DNA of 64,000 nucleotides from JBEVOS01 sp964563395 (GCA_964563395.1 CAZLWK010000008.1:62001-126000), one strand, 5' to 3'; numbered from the stretch's first letter, positions 42,107 to 50,960 are shown. Program-made: numbers and translations. The notes: a model not told the origin generated them from the letters alone.

Positions 42107-43564
42107 ATGCCGCGATCCGCCTCCCCCGCCGCGCCAGCCCCGGCGCCGGCCATTGTCTGGTTTCGGCAGGACCTTCGCCTCGCGGACAATCCCGCGCTGG
42201 ACGCGGCGGCGCGTTCCGGCCGGCCGATCCTCGCCCTTTACGTGCTGGACGATCAAACGCCGGGCGCCTGGAGCCTCGGTGGGGCGACGCGCTGGTGGCT
42301 GCACCATTCCTTGACCGCTTTAGGCGCCGATCTTGAGGCCCGCGGCGCGCGCCTCATCTTGCGGCGCGGACGGGCGGATGAGGCGGTGCGCGCTGTCGCT
42401 GCGGAAACCGCCGCCGAGGCGATTTTCTGGAACCGGCTCTACGAGCCTTACGCCGTGGCGCGCGACACCGCCCTCAAGAGCGCGCTCGAAGCCGGCGGCG
42501 TCGCAGTGCAGAGCTTCAACAGCGCGCTCCTCAACGAACCGTGGACGCTCAAGACCGGGGCGGGCGAACCGTTCAAGGTCTATAGCCCGTTCTGGCGGGC
42601 CGCCTTGGCCAAGGGTGTCGACCGGGCGCCGCTGCCCGCGCCGAAGCGGCTCACGGCCTTCGCGGGTCCCGTGGCGAGCGATGCGCTCTCCGATTGGGCG
42701 CTCCTGCCGACCAAGCCGGATTGGGCCGGCGGCTTGGCGCGAGAATGGACCCCCGGCGAGGCCGGCGCGAAGGCTCGGCTCGCGCGCTTTTTCAAGCACG
42801 CGCTTAAGGATTATGCCGAGGCGCGCAATCTGCCGGGCGTGGAAAGCACCTCCAAGCTTTCGCCGCATCTGCGGTTCGGCGAAATCTCGCCGCTGCAGAT
42901 TTGGCATGCCTGCGCGGCCCATGAGGGCAAGGCGTGCGACAAATTCCTGTCCGAGATCGGCTGGCGCGAATTCGCCTATCATTTGCTGTTTCACTATCCG
43001 GATCTGCCGCACAAAGCCTGGCGCGCCCCGTTCGACCGATTTCCGTGGCGCAGCGATTCCAAATCGTTCAAAGCTTGGACGCGTGGGCGGACCGGCTATC
43101 CTATGGTGGACGCAGGGATGCGCGAACTCTGGGAGACCGGCTTCATGCACAATCGCGTGCGCATGATCGCGGCCTCCTTCCTCATCAAGCATCTCATGAT
43201 CGATTGGCGCGACGGCGAAGCCTGGTTCTGGGACACCCTCGTCGACGCCGACCTCGCCAACAATGCCGCCTCCTGGCAATGGGTGGCGGGATCGGGCGCG
43301 GACGCCGCGCCTTATTTTCGCGTGTTCAATCCCGTTTCGCAGGGCGCCAAGTTCGATCCGGACGGCGCCTATGTGCGTCGCTACGTGCCCGAACTCGCGC
43401 GGCTGCCGAACGATTTCATCCACGCGCCCTGGGAGGCGCCGGCGCTGGTGCTGCAAGAAGCCGGAATTGTTCTCGGCGAGACCTATCCCCTTCCCATCGT
43501 CGATCACGCCAAGGCGCGTCAGCGCGCGCTCGACGCTTATGCTTCGCTGAAACAGGCCGCATGA
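42107..43564 (+). CDS. phrB: Deoxyribodipyrimidine (CPD) photolyase, class I
   Basis: 485 residues. The N-terminal antenna-binding domain starts IVWFRQDLRLADNPALDAAA. The C-terminal FAD domain contains TSKLSPHLRFGEISPLQIWH, FLSEIGWREFAYHLLFHYPD, RTGYPMVDAGMRELWETGFM, HNRVRMIAASFLIKHLMIDW and NAASWQWVAGSGADAAPYFR. It repairs UV-induced cyclobutane dimers with light. A sigma-E-type promoter sits immediately before it, as in Rhodobacter where phr belongs to the photo-oxidative stress regulon. The three genes behind it continue the operon. Confidence 0.96.
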   Translation: MPRSASPAAPAPAPAIVWFRQDLRLADNPALDAAARSGRPILALYVLDDQTPGAWSLGGATRWWLHHSLTALGADLEARGARLILRRGRADEAVRAVAAETAAEAIFWNRLYEPYAVARDTALKSALEAGGVAVQSFNSALLNEPWTLKTGAGEPFKVYSPFWRAALAKGVDRAPLPAPKRLTAFAGPVASDALSDWALLPTKPDWAGGLAREWTPGEAGAKARLARFFKHALKDYAEARNLPGVESTSKLSPHLRFGEISPLQIWHACAAHEGKACDKFLSEIGWREFAYHLLFHYPDLPHKAWRAPFDRFPWRSDSKSFKAWTRGRTGYPMVDAGMRELWETGFMHNRVRMIAASFLIKHLMIDWRDGEAWFWDTLVDADLANNAASWQWVAGSGADAAPYFRVFNPVSQGAKFDPDGAYVRRYVPELARLPNDFIHAPWEAPALVLQEAGIVLGETYPLPIVDHAKARQRALDAYASLKQAA

Positions 43565-43595
43565 ACAAAGCGGCCCATTATTCCAAGGAGTTCGC

Positions 43596-44900
43596 ATGCG
43601 GATCGCCGTAATCGGCGCGGGGGTGTCCGGCCTTGGCGCGGCATGGGCGCTGCGCGAAACCCATGATGTCACGCTGTTCGAAAAATCGGCGCGGCTTGGC
43701 GGCCACGCCAACACGCTGACGATCGATTATGACGGCGCGGAGATCGCCGTCGACACGGGCTTCATCGTCTATAACGATCACAATTATCCGAATTTGGTGG
43801 GCCTCCTCGACCATCTGGGCGTGGAGACGTTCGCTTCCGACATGAGCTTCGCCGTCAGCGATCCCGATGGGCTTGAATGGTCCTCGAACGGATTGGGCGG
43901 TCTGTTCGCATGGAAGCGCAACATGACCAGCCCGGCCTTCCTGTGCATGCTGGGCGACATCGTGCGGTTCAGTGCGCAGGCGCGCCAGGATGTGCGCGAC
44001 ACCGCGCGCATCGACACAAAAACACTCGAAGATTATGTGCGCGCGATGAAGCTGGGCCGCGGCTTCCTGCGCAATTACCTCTTGCCGATGGGCGCGGCGA
44101 TCTGGTCGACGCCGGAAGACGACATGCTGCGCTATCCGGCGGCGAGCTTCCTCCGCTTCTTCGACAATCATCGCCTCCTCCACGCCAAGCGCCCGATCTG
44201 GCGCAGCGTCGTCGGCGGCAGCCAGACCTATGTCGCGGCGCTAAAACGCGCCTTGGGCGGCCGGATTCATGCAGGCGCGTGTGTCGTCGCCGTGCGGCGC
44301 ACGGATGGCGGCGTGCTCGTGCGCCTCGCCGATGGGAGCGAGACGCTTTTCGATCAGGTTGTGATGGCCTGCCACTCGGACGAGGCGGCCGCGCTCCTGG
44401 GCGAGGATGCGGCGCCGGAGCGCACGCTGCTTCAAGATATCCGCTACGCACCCAACACGGCCTATCTCCATCGCGACGAGCGCCTGATGCCGCGCCGCAA
44501 GGCGGCGTGGGCGTCGTGGAATTATCTGCGCGGGCGCGGCGCAGGCGGCGTGTGCGTCACCTATTGGATGAATCTTCTGCAGAACATCGATCGCGCGCGT
44601 CCTCTGTTCGTTACGCTTAATCCGGCAGAGCCTCCGGCGGACGACAAAGTGTTCGCCAAGCTCGCCTACGATCATCCGCAATTCGATGTCGCGGCGCTGA
44701 AGGCGCAAGGCGCGATACAGGCGCTGCAGGGCAAGGATCGGCTCTGGTTCGCCGGCGCCTGGCTTGGCAATGGCTTTCACGAGGACGGACTGCGTTCGGG
44801 CCTTGACGTCGCCGCGCGCCTGGGCGGCCATATTCCCTGGCGCGCGCCGGCCGAAACGCCCTACCGCGAAGAGGCGCCCGCCGGAGCAGTGGCCGCATGA
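43596..44900 (+). CDS. FAD-dependent oxidoreductase (flavin amine oxidase fold), fatty-acid desaturase candidate
   Basis: 434 residues. The Rossmann motif is RIAVIGAGVSGLGAAWALRE, then ARLGGHANTL and VDTGFIVYNDHNYPNLV. FAD contacts continue to the C-terminal FAGAWLGNGFHEDGLRSGLD. Proteins of this kind sit next to CFA-type methyltransferases and DUF1365 in sigma-E regulons. In Rhodobacter the homologous gene is reported to take part in furan fatty-acid synthesis as a desaturase. That role is plausible here but not shown. It starts 31 bases after phrB. Confidence 0.85.
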   Translation: MRIAVIGAGVSGLGAAWALRETHDVTLFEKSARLGGHANTLTIDYDGAEIAVDTGFIVYNDHNYPNLVGLLDHLGVETFASDMSFAVSDPDGLEWSSNGLGGLFAWKRNMTSPAFLCMLGDIVRFSAQARQDVRDTARIDTKTLEDYVRAMKLGRGFLRNYLLPMGAAIWSTPEDDMLRYPAASFLRFFDNHRLLHAKRPIWRSVVGGSQTYVAALKRALGGRIHAGACVVAVRRTDGGVLVRLADGSETLFDQVVMACHSDEAAALLGEDAAPERTLLQDIRYAPNTAYLHRDERLMPRRKAAWASWNYLRGRGAGGVCVTYWMNLLQNIDRARPLFVTLNPAEPPADDKVFAKLAYDHPQFDVAALKAQGAIQALQGKDRLWFAGAWLGNGFHEDGLRSGLDVAARLGGHIPWRAPAETPYREEAPAGAVAA

Positions 44901-45694
44901 ATTGCGCCTATGTGACCCGTACGGTTCACGTGCGCTTCACGCCGTTCAAGCGGCGGTTTTCACAGCGCCTGCTGCACCTTTATCTCGATGTCGATCGCAT
45001 CGCGGACGCCGCCAAAGCGCTGCGCTTGTTCGCGTATAATCGGCCAGGGGTGTTTTCCTTCTACGACAAGGATCATGGCGATCGAACAGGCGCGCCGCTG
45101 CGCGTCTGGGCTGAACGCATGTTTCGCGAGGCGGGCGTAGAGCTTGGCGGCGGGCGCATCGGCCTGCTCACGTTTCCGCGCGTGCTCGGCTATGTGTTCA
45201 ATCCGATTTCGCTGTTCATCGGCCACGATTGCGAAGGACGCGCGCGCGGCGTGATCTACGAGGTCAACAACACGTTCGGCGAAACGCATGCCTATGTGGC
45301 GCCGCTCCAAGACGGCCCCGTGAACGCGCATGCGGCGCGAAAGAATTTGCATGTCTCGCCCTTCTTCGATGTCGCCGGCCAATACCGCTTCCGCCTGAAG
45401 CCGCCGGAACAGGATTTCCACCTTGCGGTTGAGAACGAGGTGGAGGGGCGCATCGCCCACTCCGCCACGCTCGGCGGCGCGCGCGCCGCGCTCACGGACG
45501 GGCGGCTTCTGCGCACGCTCGTAACCTATCCGTTCATGACGCTGCAGGTGATCGCGGCCATTCATTGGCACGCGCTCTTTTTGTGGCTGCGGGGCGCGGG
45601 CTATCGCGCCAAGCCGCATGCCCCGGTGGAGCCGGCGACAATCGGCGACCCCGATGGGGCGAACAGCCTTCCGGGTTCCTTGAAAGCAGGTTAA
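44897..45694 (+). CDS. DUF1365 domain protein
   Basis: 265 residues, overlapping the previous gene by four bases. YVTRTVHVRFTPFKRRFSQR opens the domain; LTFPRVLGYVFNPISLFIGH and YEVNNTFGETHAYVAPL are the family core, followed by KNLHVSPFFDVAGQYRFRLK. The C-terminal LVTYPFMTLQVIAAIHWHAL is hydrophobic and might associate with membrane. Family members nearly always lie between the FAD oxidoreductase and a CFA-type methyltransferase, so they share a lipid-modification pathway. Exact activity is unknown. Confidence 0.92.
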   Translation: MNCAYVTRTVHVRFTPFKRRFSQRLLHLYLDVDRIADAAKALRLFAYNRPGVFSFYDKDHGDRTGAPLRVWAERMFREAGVELGGGRIGLLTFPRVLGYVFNPISLFIGHDCEGRARGVIYEVNNTFGETHAYVAPLQDGPVNAHAARKNLHVSPFFDVAGQYRFRLKPPEQDFHLAVENEVEGRIAHSATLGGARAALTDGRLLRTLVTYPFMTLQVIAAIHWHALFLWLRGAGYRAKPHAPVEPATIGDPDGANSLPGSLKAG

Positions 45695-45703
45695 ATTCTC
45701 ATC

Positions 45704-46954
45704 ATGCACGCTCTTTTGGAACAGCCGCAGGACGGCGCCATCGTGCGCGCCACGCCGGCATTGATCGCCGGCCTCGAGGGTGCGCCCGCGCGCGCGAAGG
45801 CGACGCTGCTCATCTGCCTCAATCTGCGCGCCGGCCTCTTGAACATGACGCTGCCCAATGGGCGCACGCTGGCGTTCGGCGACGGAGTCGGGCCAAGCGT
45901 GGCCATGCATGTGCGCGATTGGCGCTTCGCCGACCGCGTCTTGAGCGACGGCGATATCGGCTTCGGCGAAGGCTTCGCCGCCGGCGATTGGGATACGCCC
46001 GATCTGGCCGCCCTGCTCAGTTTCCTCGCCGACAACGCCGAACGCATTTCGCGCATCTTCCGGGGCAATCCGATCGCGCAGGCGGTGCATTATGTGCGCC
46101 ATCTCCTGCGCGACAATTCTCGCGAGGGCGCCAAGCGCAACATTCATGCGCATTACGATCTGGGCAATCGCTTCTACGCGGCCTGGCTCGACCCGACGAT
46201 GACCTATTCCTCCGCGCGCTTCGATCTGGCGCGCGACCGCGATCTGGAGGCGGGACAGCGCGCGAAATATCACGCCCTCGCCGCGCATCTGCAGCTGAAG
46301 CCGGGCGATCACGTGCTGGAAATCGGGTGCGGCTGGGGCGGATTCGCGGAGATCGCGGCCGCCGAATATGGCGCGCGCGTGACGGGCCTCACGATCAGCG
46401 CCGAGCAGCACGCCTTCGCATCCGAACGCATGCAACGCGCCGGCCTTGGCGACCGCGTCGAGATCCGCATGCAGGATTATCGCGACGTGGACGGCAGTTT
46501 CGACAAGATCGCGTCGATCGAAATGTTCGAAGCGGTGGGCGAAAAATATTGGCCCACCTATTTCGGCAAGGTGGCGGACGTATTGAAGCCGGGCGGCGCG
46601 GCGGCGCTGCAGATCATCACCATCCGTGACGACCTCTTCCCGATCTATCGCAAGCGCACGGATTTTATTCAGCGCTACGTGTTCCCGGGCGGGATGCTGC
46701 CGTCGATCTCACGCTTGCGCGACGAGGCGGCCCGCGCGGGCCTCTCATGGCGCAAGGCGGAAGCCTTCGGCCCCTCCTATGCCGACACGCTGGCGGAATG
46801 GGCGCGCCGGTTCATCGCGCGCTGGGATGAAGTGCGCCTGCTCGGCTTCGACGAGCGCTTTCGGCAGCTCTGGCGGTTCTATCTCGGATATTGCGAGGCG
46901 GGTTTCCGCACCGGGCGGACTGACGTGATCCAGCTGGCGCTCAGCAAAAGCTGA
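45704..46954 (+). CDS. Cyclopropane-fatty-acyl-phospholipid synthase family methyltransferase
   Basis: 416 residues. The SAM fold contains GAKRNIHAHYDLGNRFYAAW, MTYSSARFDL, HVLEIGCGWGGFAEIAAAEY (SAM motif I), GLTISAEQHAFASERMQRAG and the family IEMFEAVGEKYWPTYFGKV. The C-terminus IQRYVFPGGMLPSISRLRDE is typical. It methylates a phospholipid double bond. Product is either cyclopropane or, by analogy with Rhodobacter UfaM, a methylated acyl chain. It is last in the operon, and faces the end of the DUF6134 gene. Confidence 0.93.
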   Translation: MHALLEQPQDGAIVRATPALIAGLEGAPARAKATLLICLNLRAGLLNMTLPNGRTLAFGDGVGPSVAMHVRDWRFADRVLSDGDIGFGEGFAAGDWDTPDLAALLSFLADNAERISRIFRGNPIAQAVHYVRHLLRDNSREGAKRNIHAHYDLGNRFYAAWLDPTMTYSSARFDLARDRDLEAGQRAKYHALAAHLQLKPGDHVLEIGCGWGGFAEIAAAEYGARVTGLTISAEQHAFASERMQRAGLGDRVEIRMQDYRDVDGSFDKIASIEMFEAVGEKYWPTYFGKVADVLKPGGAAALQIITIRDDLFPIYRKRTDFIQRYVFPGGMLPSISRLRDEAARAGLSWRKAEAFGPSYADTLAEWARRFIARWDEVRLLGFDERFRQLWRFYLGYCEAGFRTGRTDVIQLALSKS

Positions 46955-46964
46955 AGCGCCGGCG

Positions 46965-47621
46965 TCAGGTCGGCGCGCTTTCGATCGGGCTCACGAGGCG
47001 ATACTCGATGCGCTGGCCGCGCGCGGTGAAGGCGCACGCCACCCAACGACCTTCCGCATCGTACCAAAGATCGAGCTCTTCGCTGCCGCGCACATGGAAA
47101 CGCTCGGCGACAAGAGCGCGCCCGCCCACATTGATGGTTTCGCGGCCCTTGCGTTCCACGGCGAGGGCGATCGGCTGACCCGTCTGCGTGTCGATGAAGG
47201 AATCGCCTTGCAGCGCCGTGCGCGTCCACCAGGTCGTGGGCGCGGCGTCGGCGGAGAAGGTGCGCGCGGTCTCGCCCGCGCGCGCGACGAGGCCGCCCTG
47301 CCCGCGCCGCACATTGACCTCGGTGCGCCGTCCATCCTTGAGCGTGGAGCATTGCACGCTCTGCACGCGCGCGCCTGTCCAGGTCTCGGTGCACGCCTGC
47401 TCGAAACGGAACGCCGTGATGGGGCCCACATTAACCCGCAGCGCAACATTGTTGCGTACGCTGAGGCCAGCTTCGGTGCGCGTCACCTCGATGACGTGGC
47501 GCCCGAAGGACGAGCCATTGCGCAGGACCTCGAACTCAAGCCGGCCGGGGCTAGCGGCCGCGAGCGCGACGGGCGCGGCGGCGGCGAGGCTGAGGGCGAT
47601 CAAGGCGGCGCGGAATTTCAT
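46965..47621 (-). CDS. DUF6134 family secreted protein
   Basis: 218 residues with a signal peptide (MKFRAALIALSLAAAAPVALA). The beta-rich mature part includes LEFEVLRNGSSFGRHVIEVT, NVALRVNVGPITAFRFEQAC and WYDAEGRWVACAFTARGQRI. It is probably a periplasmic beta-barrel-like lipid or small-molecule binding protein. It starts nine bases after the chrR-like stop and would belong to the same sigma-E transcript. Function unknown. Confidence 0.8.
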   Translation of the reverse strand: MKFRAALIALSLAAAAPVALAAASPGRLEFEVLRNGSSFGRHVIEVTRTEAGLSVRNNVALRVNVGPITAFRFEQACTETWTGARVQSVQCSTLKDGRRTEVNVRRGQGGLVARAGETARTFSADAAPTTWWTRTALQGDSFIDTQTGQPIALAVERKGRETINVGGRALVAERFHVRGSEELDLWYDAEGRWVACAFTARGQRIEYRLVSPIESAPT

Positions 47622-47630
47622 CGACGGCTC

Positions 47631-48239
47631 CTATCTCCACAAAAGAAACGACGCGGCGCGCTCAGCGATCCCATGGAAACGCATGCGCCCCGAGGACACG
47701 ATCAGGCAGACGCAATCGTCGCCGCGCATCGCCACGGGGGCATGCTCGTCGCCGGAATCGGCGAAGCAGACATCGCCCGGCTCATAAAGGCCGGTTTCGT
47801 CTTCAAAGGCGCCGCGCAAGACGAGCGTGCGCTCCTCACCCGTATGGCCATGCTCCGGCAGCACGCTGCCGCCCGCGAGGCGAATGAGGCGCGCGCCGGG
47901 CGTCGGCAATTTCAGCGTCAACACGCCCGGCAGCGGCCGGCGCCAGCGCACGGCGTCCGGATCGAGCAAGGCAAGTTCGACGGCGGCGCGCGCGCGTCTG
48001 AAATCCCCAAGCGCTTCCGGCGCGGGGCTTCGCGGCGGGGCCAATTCAGGCGGGGCCGACTCCGGCGTCATCCGCTCCAGCAGCGCCGCGCCCAGATCGT
48101 CGGCCAGGTCGGCGAGCAGGCGCTCCTGCGGGCGCATCGCGAGGCGCGCCTCCAAAAGGAGGCGTTCACCGCTTGAGGCGGCGCCCGCCGCTGCGTCCAT
48201 GACGAGCGGCAGGAGGTGGGCGTCGTCTTGCAGCTTCAC
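47631..48239 (-). CDS. ChrR-like protein with cupin sensor domain and degenerate anti-sigma domain
   Basis: 202 residues from the GTG at 48239. The C-terminal cupin keeps all metal ligands expected from ChrR: EHGHTGEER (two His and Glu) and DSGDEHAPV (His). The N-terminal anti-sigma part aligns with ChrR over its whole length, but the zinc motif HLxLCxxC is replaced by RLAMRPQE (about 32-39), so His and both Cys are lost. No ECF sigma gene is next to it; in most genomes rpoE lies immediately upstream. It may be a redox or singlet-oxygen sensor that binds its sigma factor without zinc, or a decoy. DUF6134 follows nine bases downstream. Confidence 0.8.
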   Translation of the reverse strand: MKLQDDAHLLPLVMDAAAGAASSGERLLLEARLAMRPQERLLADLADDLGAALLERMTPESAPPELAPPRSPAPEALGDFRRARAAVELALLDPDAVRWRRPLPGVLTLKLPTPGARLIRLAGGSVLPEHGHTGEERTLVLRGAFEDETGLYEPGDVCFADSGDEHAPVAMRGDDCVCLIVSSGRMRFHGIAERAASFLLWR

Positions 48240-48248
48240 GAAAATTGG

Positions 48249-48274
48249 TACGTGTCATAAGTCCGGGCGGATCA
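48249..48274 (-). promoter_or_regulatory. ECF11-type (RpoE/ChrR-like) promoter of the chrR-DUF6134 operon
   Basis: Read on the minus strand: TGATCC (48274-48269), 16 bases, CGTA (48252-48249), nine bases, GTG start at 48239. The spacing is identical to the photolyase promoter at 42072, including the leaderless start. Confidence 0.75.
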
Positions 48275-48330
48275 GGTTGCGGCTGAAGGCGGGCCCGCCT
48301 AGCTTCCCCTGACATCGCCCGGAGCCGCCC

Positions 48331-49188
48331 TTGACCGACCAAACCGACGATCCCCTTGTCAGCGTCGCCTGGCTCGCTGAACGCCTGCATGCGCCCGATA
48401 TCCGGATCATCGACGCGACCTGGTTCCTGCCCACGGACGGCCGCGACGCGCGGGCCGAATATGCGGCCAAGCGCATTCCCGGCGCCCTTTTCTTCGATAT
48501 CGACGACATCGCCGACACCGCCTCGCCGCTGCCGCACATGCTGCCCTCGCCGGAAAAGTTCGCCTCGCGGATGCGCAAGATGGGCGTGGGCGACGGGGTG
48601 CGCCTCGTCGTCTATGATGCGCACGGAATTTTTTCCTCCGCGCGCGTGTGGTGGATGTTCCGGGCCATGGGCCATGAGGACGTGGTGGTCCTGGATGGCG
48701 GCCTGCCCGCCTGGGAGGCGGCGGGGCATCCGGTGGAGGACGAACCGCCGCTGCGCGCGCAAGAGCGCCATTTCACCGCGAGGTATCGCGCCGATCTGGT
48801 GCGCGACCTCGCCGACATGCGTTTCAACGCCGAGAAGGCGCGCGCGCTGGTGCTGGACGCGCGCCCCGCGCCCCGCTTCCGCGGCGAAGCGCCGGAGCCG
48901 CGCCCCAACGTGCGCTCGGGCCATGTGCCCGGCGCGGTGAACGTGCCCTATACGAGCCTCCTCAACGCGGACAAGACGATGAAGCCGCGCGCCGCGCTCG
49001 AGGCGATCTTCGCGGAGGCGGGCGTGGCTGGGCGCACGCGGATCATCTGCATGTGCGGATCGGGCGTTTCAGCGGGCGTGATCGCGCTCGCGCTCGCGCG
49101 CATCGGACGCTGGGATGCGCCGATCTATGACGGTTCCTGGGCCGAATGGGGCGCATTGCCCGATGCGCCGGTCGCTGTCGGCGAATGA
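48331..49188 (+). CDS. sseA: 3-mercaptopyruvate/thiosulfate sulfurtransferase (SseA-like)
   Basis: 285 residues from a TTG start with GGAG eight bases upstream. Two rhodanese domains: VSVAWLAERLHAPDIRIIDA with FDIDDIADTASPLPHMLPSP, and LVLDARPAPRFRGEAPEPRP with GHVPGAVNVPYTSLLN. The active loop is CGSGVSAGV with catalytic Cys. It transfers sulfur to thiols or cyanide. The adjacent metC-like gene makes a sulfur-amino-acid pair. Confidence 0.94.
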   Translation: MTDQTDDPLVSVAWLAERLHAPDIRIIDATWFLPTDGRDARAEYAAKRIPGALFFDIDDIADTASPLPHMLPSPEKFASRMRKMGVGDGVRLVVYDAHGIFSSARVWWMFRAMGHEDVVVLDGGLPAWEAAGHPVEDEPPLRAQERHFTARYRADLVRDLADMRFNAEKARALVLDARPAPRFRGEAPEPRPNVRSGHVPGAVNVPYTSLLNADKTMKPRAALEAIFAEAGVAGRTRIICMCGSGVSAGVIALALARIGRWDAPIYDGSWAEWGALPDAPVAVGE

Positions 49189-49192
49189 ACGT

Positions 49193-50359
49193 ATGAGCGG
49201 AGAGAAGGATTTGCGCCCGGAAACGCGCATCTCGCGCGCGGGACGCGATCCGGCGCGGTTCGACGGCGCCGTAAATCCGGCGATCCACCGCGCCACCACT
49301 CTGGTGATCCCCAAGGTGGACGATCTTTATGGCAAGCCGATCAAGACCTATGCGCTTGAAGGCATGGCGGTGCAGGAGGCGCTGCGCGACGCGCTCATCG
49401 CCATCGAGGGCGGCGCCGCGGCGACGCTGACGCCCTCCGGCCTCTCCGCGTGCACGCTGGCCATCCTCACCGTCGCGCGCGAGGGCGGCGAAGCGCTGGT
49501 GACGGATTCCTGTTACGGCCCCACGCGCCGCTTCTGCGACACGATGCTGAAACGCCTCGGCGTGCGCACCACATATTTCGATCCGCGCATCGGCGGCGCG
49601 ATCGGTGATCTCATCGGGCCGAATACGTGCTGCGTTTTCCTGGAATCACCGGGGTCGCTGACGTTCGAGATTCAGGACGTGGGCGCGATCGCGGCCGCCG
49701 CGGGCGCGCGCGACGTGCCCGTGATCATCGACAATACGTGGTCGGCCGGACTTTATTTCAAGCCGTTCGCGCATGGCTGCACGCTCTCCGTCCAGGCGCT
49801 GACCAAATATCAGAGCGGCCATGCCGATGCGTTCGTCGGCGCGGTTTTGTCGGCGACGCCGGCTTGGGGCGAGCGCGTGCGGATGGCCTACAAGCAGATG
49901 GGGCTGGGCGCGGCGCCGGACGATTGTTTTCTGGCGCTGCGCGGCATGCGCAGCGTGTTCGTGCGCGTGGAGCGCCAGGGCGAAAGCGCGCTTCAGATCG
50001 CGCGCTGGCTGGAGGCGCGCCCGGAAATCGCGCAGGTGCTGCATCCGGCGCTGCCAAGCCATCCCGATCACGCGCTTTGGGCGCGCGATTTCAGCGGCGC
50101 GAGCGGCCTTTTCGGGGTCGTGCTGAATCCATGCGCGCCCGAACGGCTCAAGGCGATGCTGGAAGGCCTGCGGCTCTTCGCGATGGGCTTTTCCTGGGGC
50201 GGCTATGAGAGCCTCATCATTCCGTGCGACGATCAGATCACGCGCACCGCCGCGCCCTGGAACGGGGCGGGGCCGCTTTTGCGCCTCTCGATCGGGCTGG
50301 AGCATGTCGACGATCTCATCGACGATCTCGCGGACGGCCTTGCACGGCTCCATGGGTGA
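49193..50359 (+). CDS. metC: Cystathionine beta-lyase (PLP-dependent)
   Basis: 388 residues from the ATG at 49193, four bases after the sseA stop. TYALEGMAVQEALRDALIAI replaces the common YSRxGNPT region as in alphaproteobacterial MetC. LTPSGLSACTLAIL, VPVIIDNTWSAGLYFKPF and the PLP-Lys region SVQALTKYQSGHADAFVG are clear. FAMGFSWGGYESLIIP and LRLSIGLEHVDDLIDDL close it. It makes homocysteine from cystathionine; some relatives act on cysteine. Confidence 0.93.
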   Translation: MSGEKDLRPETRISRAGRDPARFDGAVNPAIHRATTLVIPKVDDLYGKPIKTYALEGMAVQEALRDALIAIEGGAAATLTPSGLSACTLAILTVAREGGEALVTDSCYGPTRRFCDTMLKRLGVRTTYFDPRIGGAIGDLIGPNTCCVFLESPGSLTFEIQDVGAIAAAAGARDVPVIIDNTWSAGLYFKPFAHGCTLSVQALTKYQSGHADAFVGAVLSATPAWGERVRMAYKQMGLGAAPDDCFLALRGMRSVFVRVERQGESALQIARWLEARPEIAQVLHPALPSHPDHALWARDFSGASGLFGVVLNPCAPERLKAMLEGLRLFAMGFSWGGYESLIIPCDDQITRTAAPWNGAGPLLRLSIGLEHVDDLIDDLADGLARLHG

Positions 50360-50362
50360 GAG

Positions 50363-50947
50363 ATGGCGGGCGAGCATCTTGCGCGCATCGAAATCGCGAG
50401 CGCCGCAGATTTAAGAAAGTGGCTGGCCGCGCATCACGCGCAAAAGGAAAGCGTGTGGCTCGTCACCTTCAAGAAGGGCCACGCCAATTACGTCCCTTAT
50501 GATGAGATCGTGGAGGAAGCGCTGGCTTATGGCTGGGTGGATTCCCTGCCGCGAAAACTGGATGCGGAACGCTCCATGCTGCTGCTTTCGCCGCGCAAGC
50601 CCAAAAGCGCATGGTCCGCGATCAATAAGGCGCGGGTGGAAAAGCTGATCGCGCAGAAGCGCATGCGCGCGCCGGGCCTTAAAGCGATCGAGACCGCGAA
50701 AGCCAACGGCGCCTGGGGAAAGCTCGACGCCGTCGAAACGCTGGCGCCGCCGGACGATTTGGCGAAGGCGCTGCGCGCGGCCGCGCCAGCCGATGCGCAT
50801 TTCGCGGCGTTCCCCCGCTCGGTGCGGCGCGGCATTCTGGAATGGATCGCGCAGGCGAAGAAACCGGAAACGCGCGCCAAGCGGATCGCGGAGACCGCCG
50901 CTCTCGCCGCGCAGAACAAGCGCGCCAATCAATATCGCCGTCCGTAA
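50363..50947 (+). CDS. YdeI/OmpD-associated family protein
   Basis: 194 residues. SAADLRKWLAAHHAQKESVW, FKKGHANYVPYDEIVEEALA and YGWVDSLPRKLDAERSMLLL are the family core; SAWSAINKARVEKLIAQKRM follows. The C-terminal part (FPRSVRRGILEWIAQAKKPE and TRAKRIAETAALAAQNKRAN) is the helical YdeI region. Function unknown, sometimes linked to peptide resistance or oxidative stress. It starts three bases after metC. Confidence 0.9.
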   Translation: MAGEHLARIEIASAADLRKWLAAHHAQKESVWLVTFKKGHANYVPYDEIVEEALAYGWVDSLPRKLDAERSMLLLSPRKPKSAWSAINKARVEKLIAQKRMRAPGLKAIETAKANGAWGKLDAVETLAPPDDLAKALRAAAPADAHFAAFPRSVRRGILEWIAQAKKPETRAKRIAETAALAAQNKRANQYRRP

Positions 50948-50960
50948 ACGCCGCGGACCA

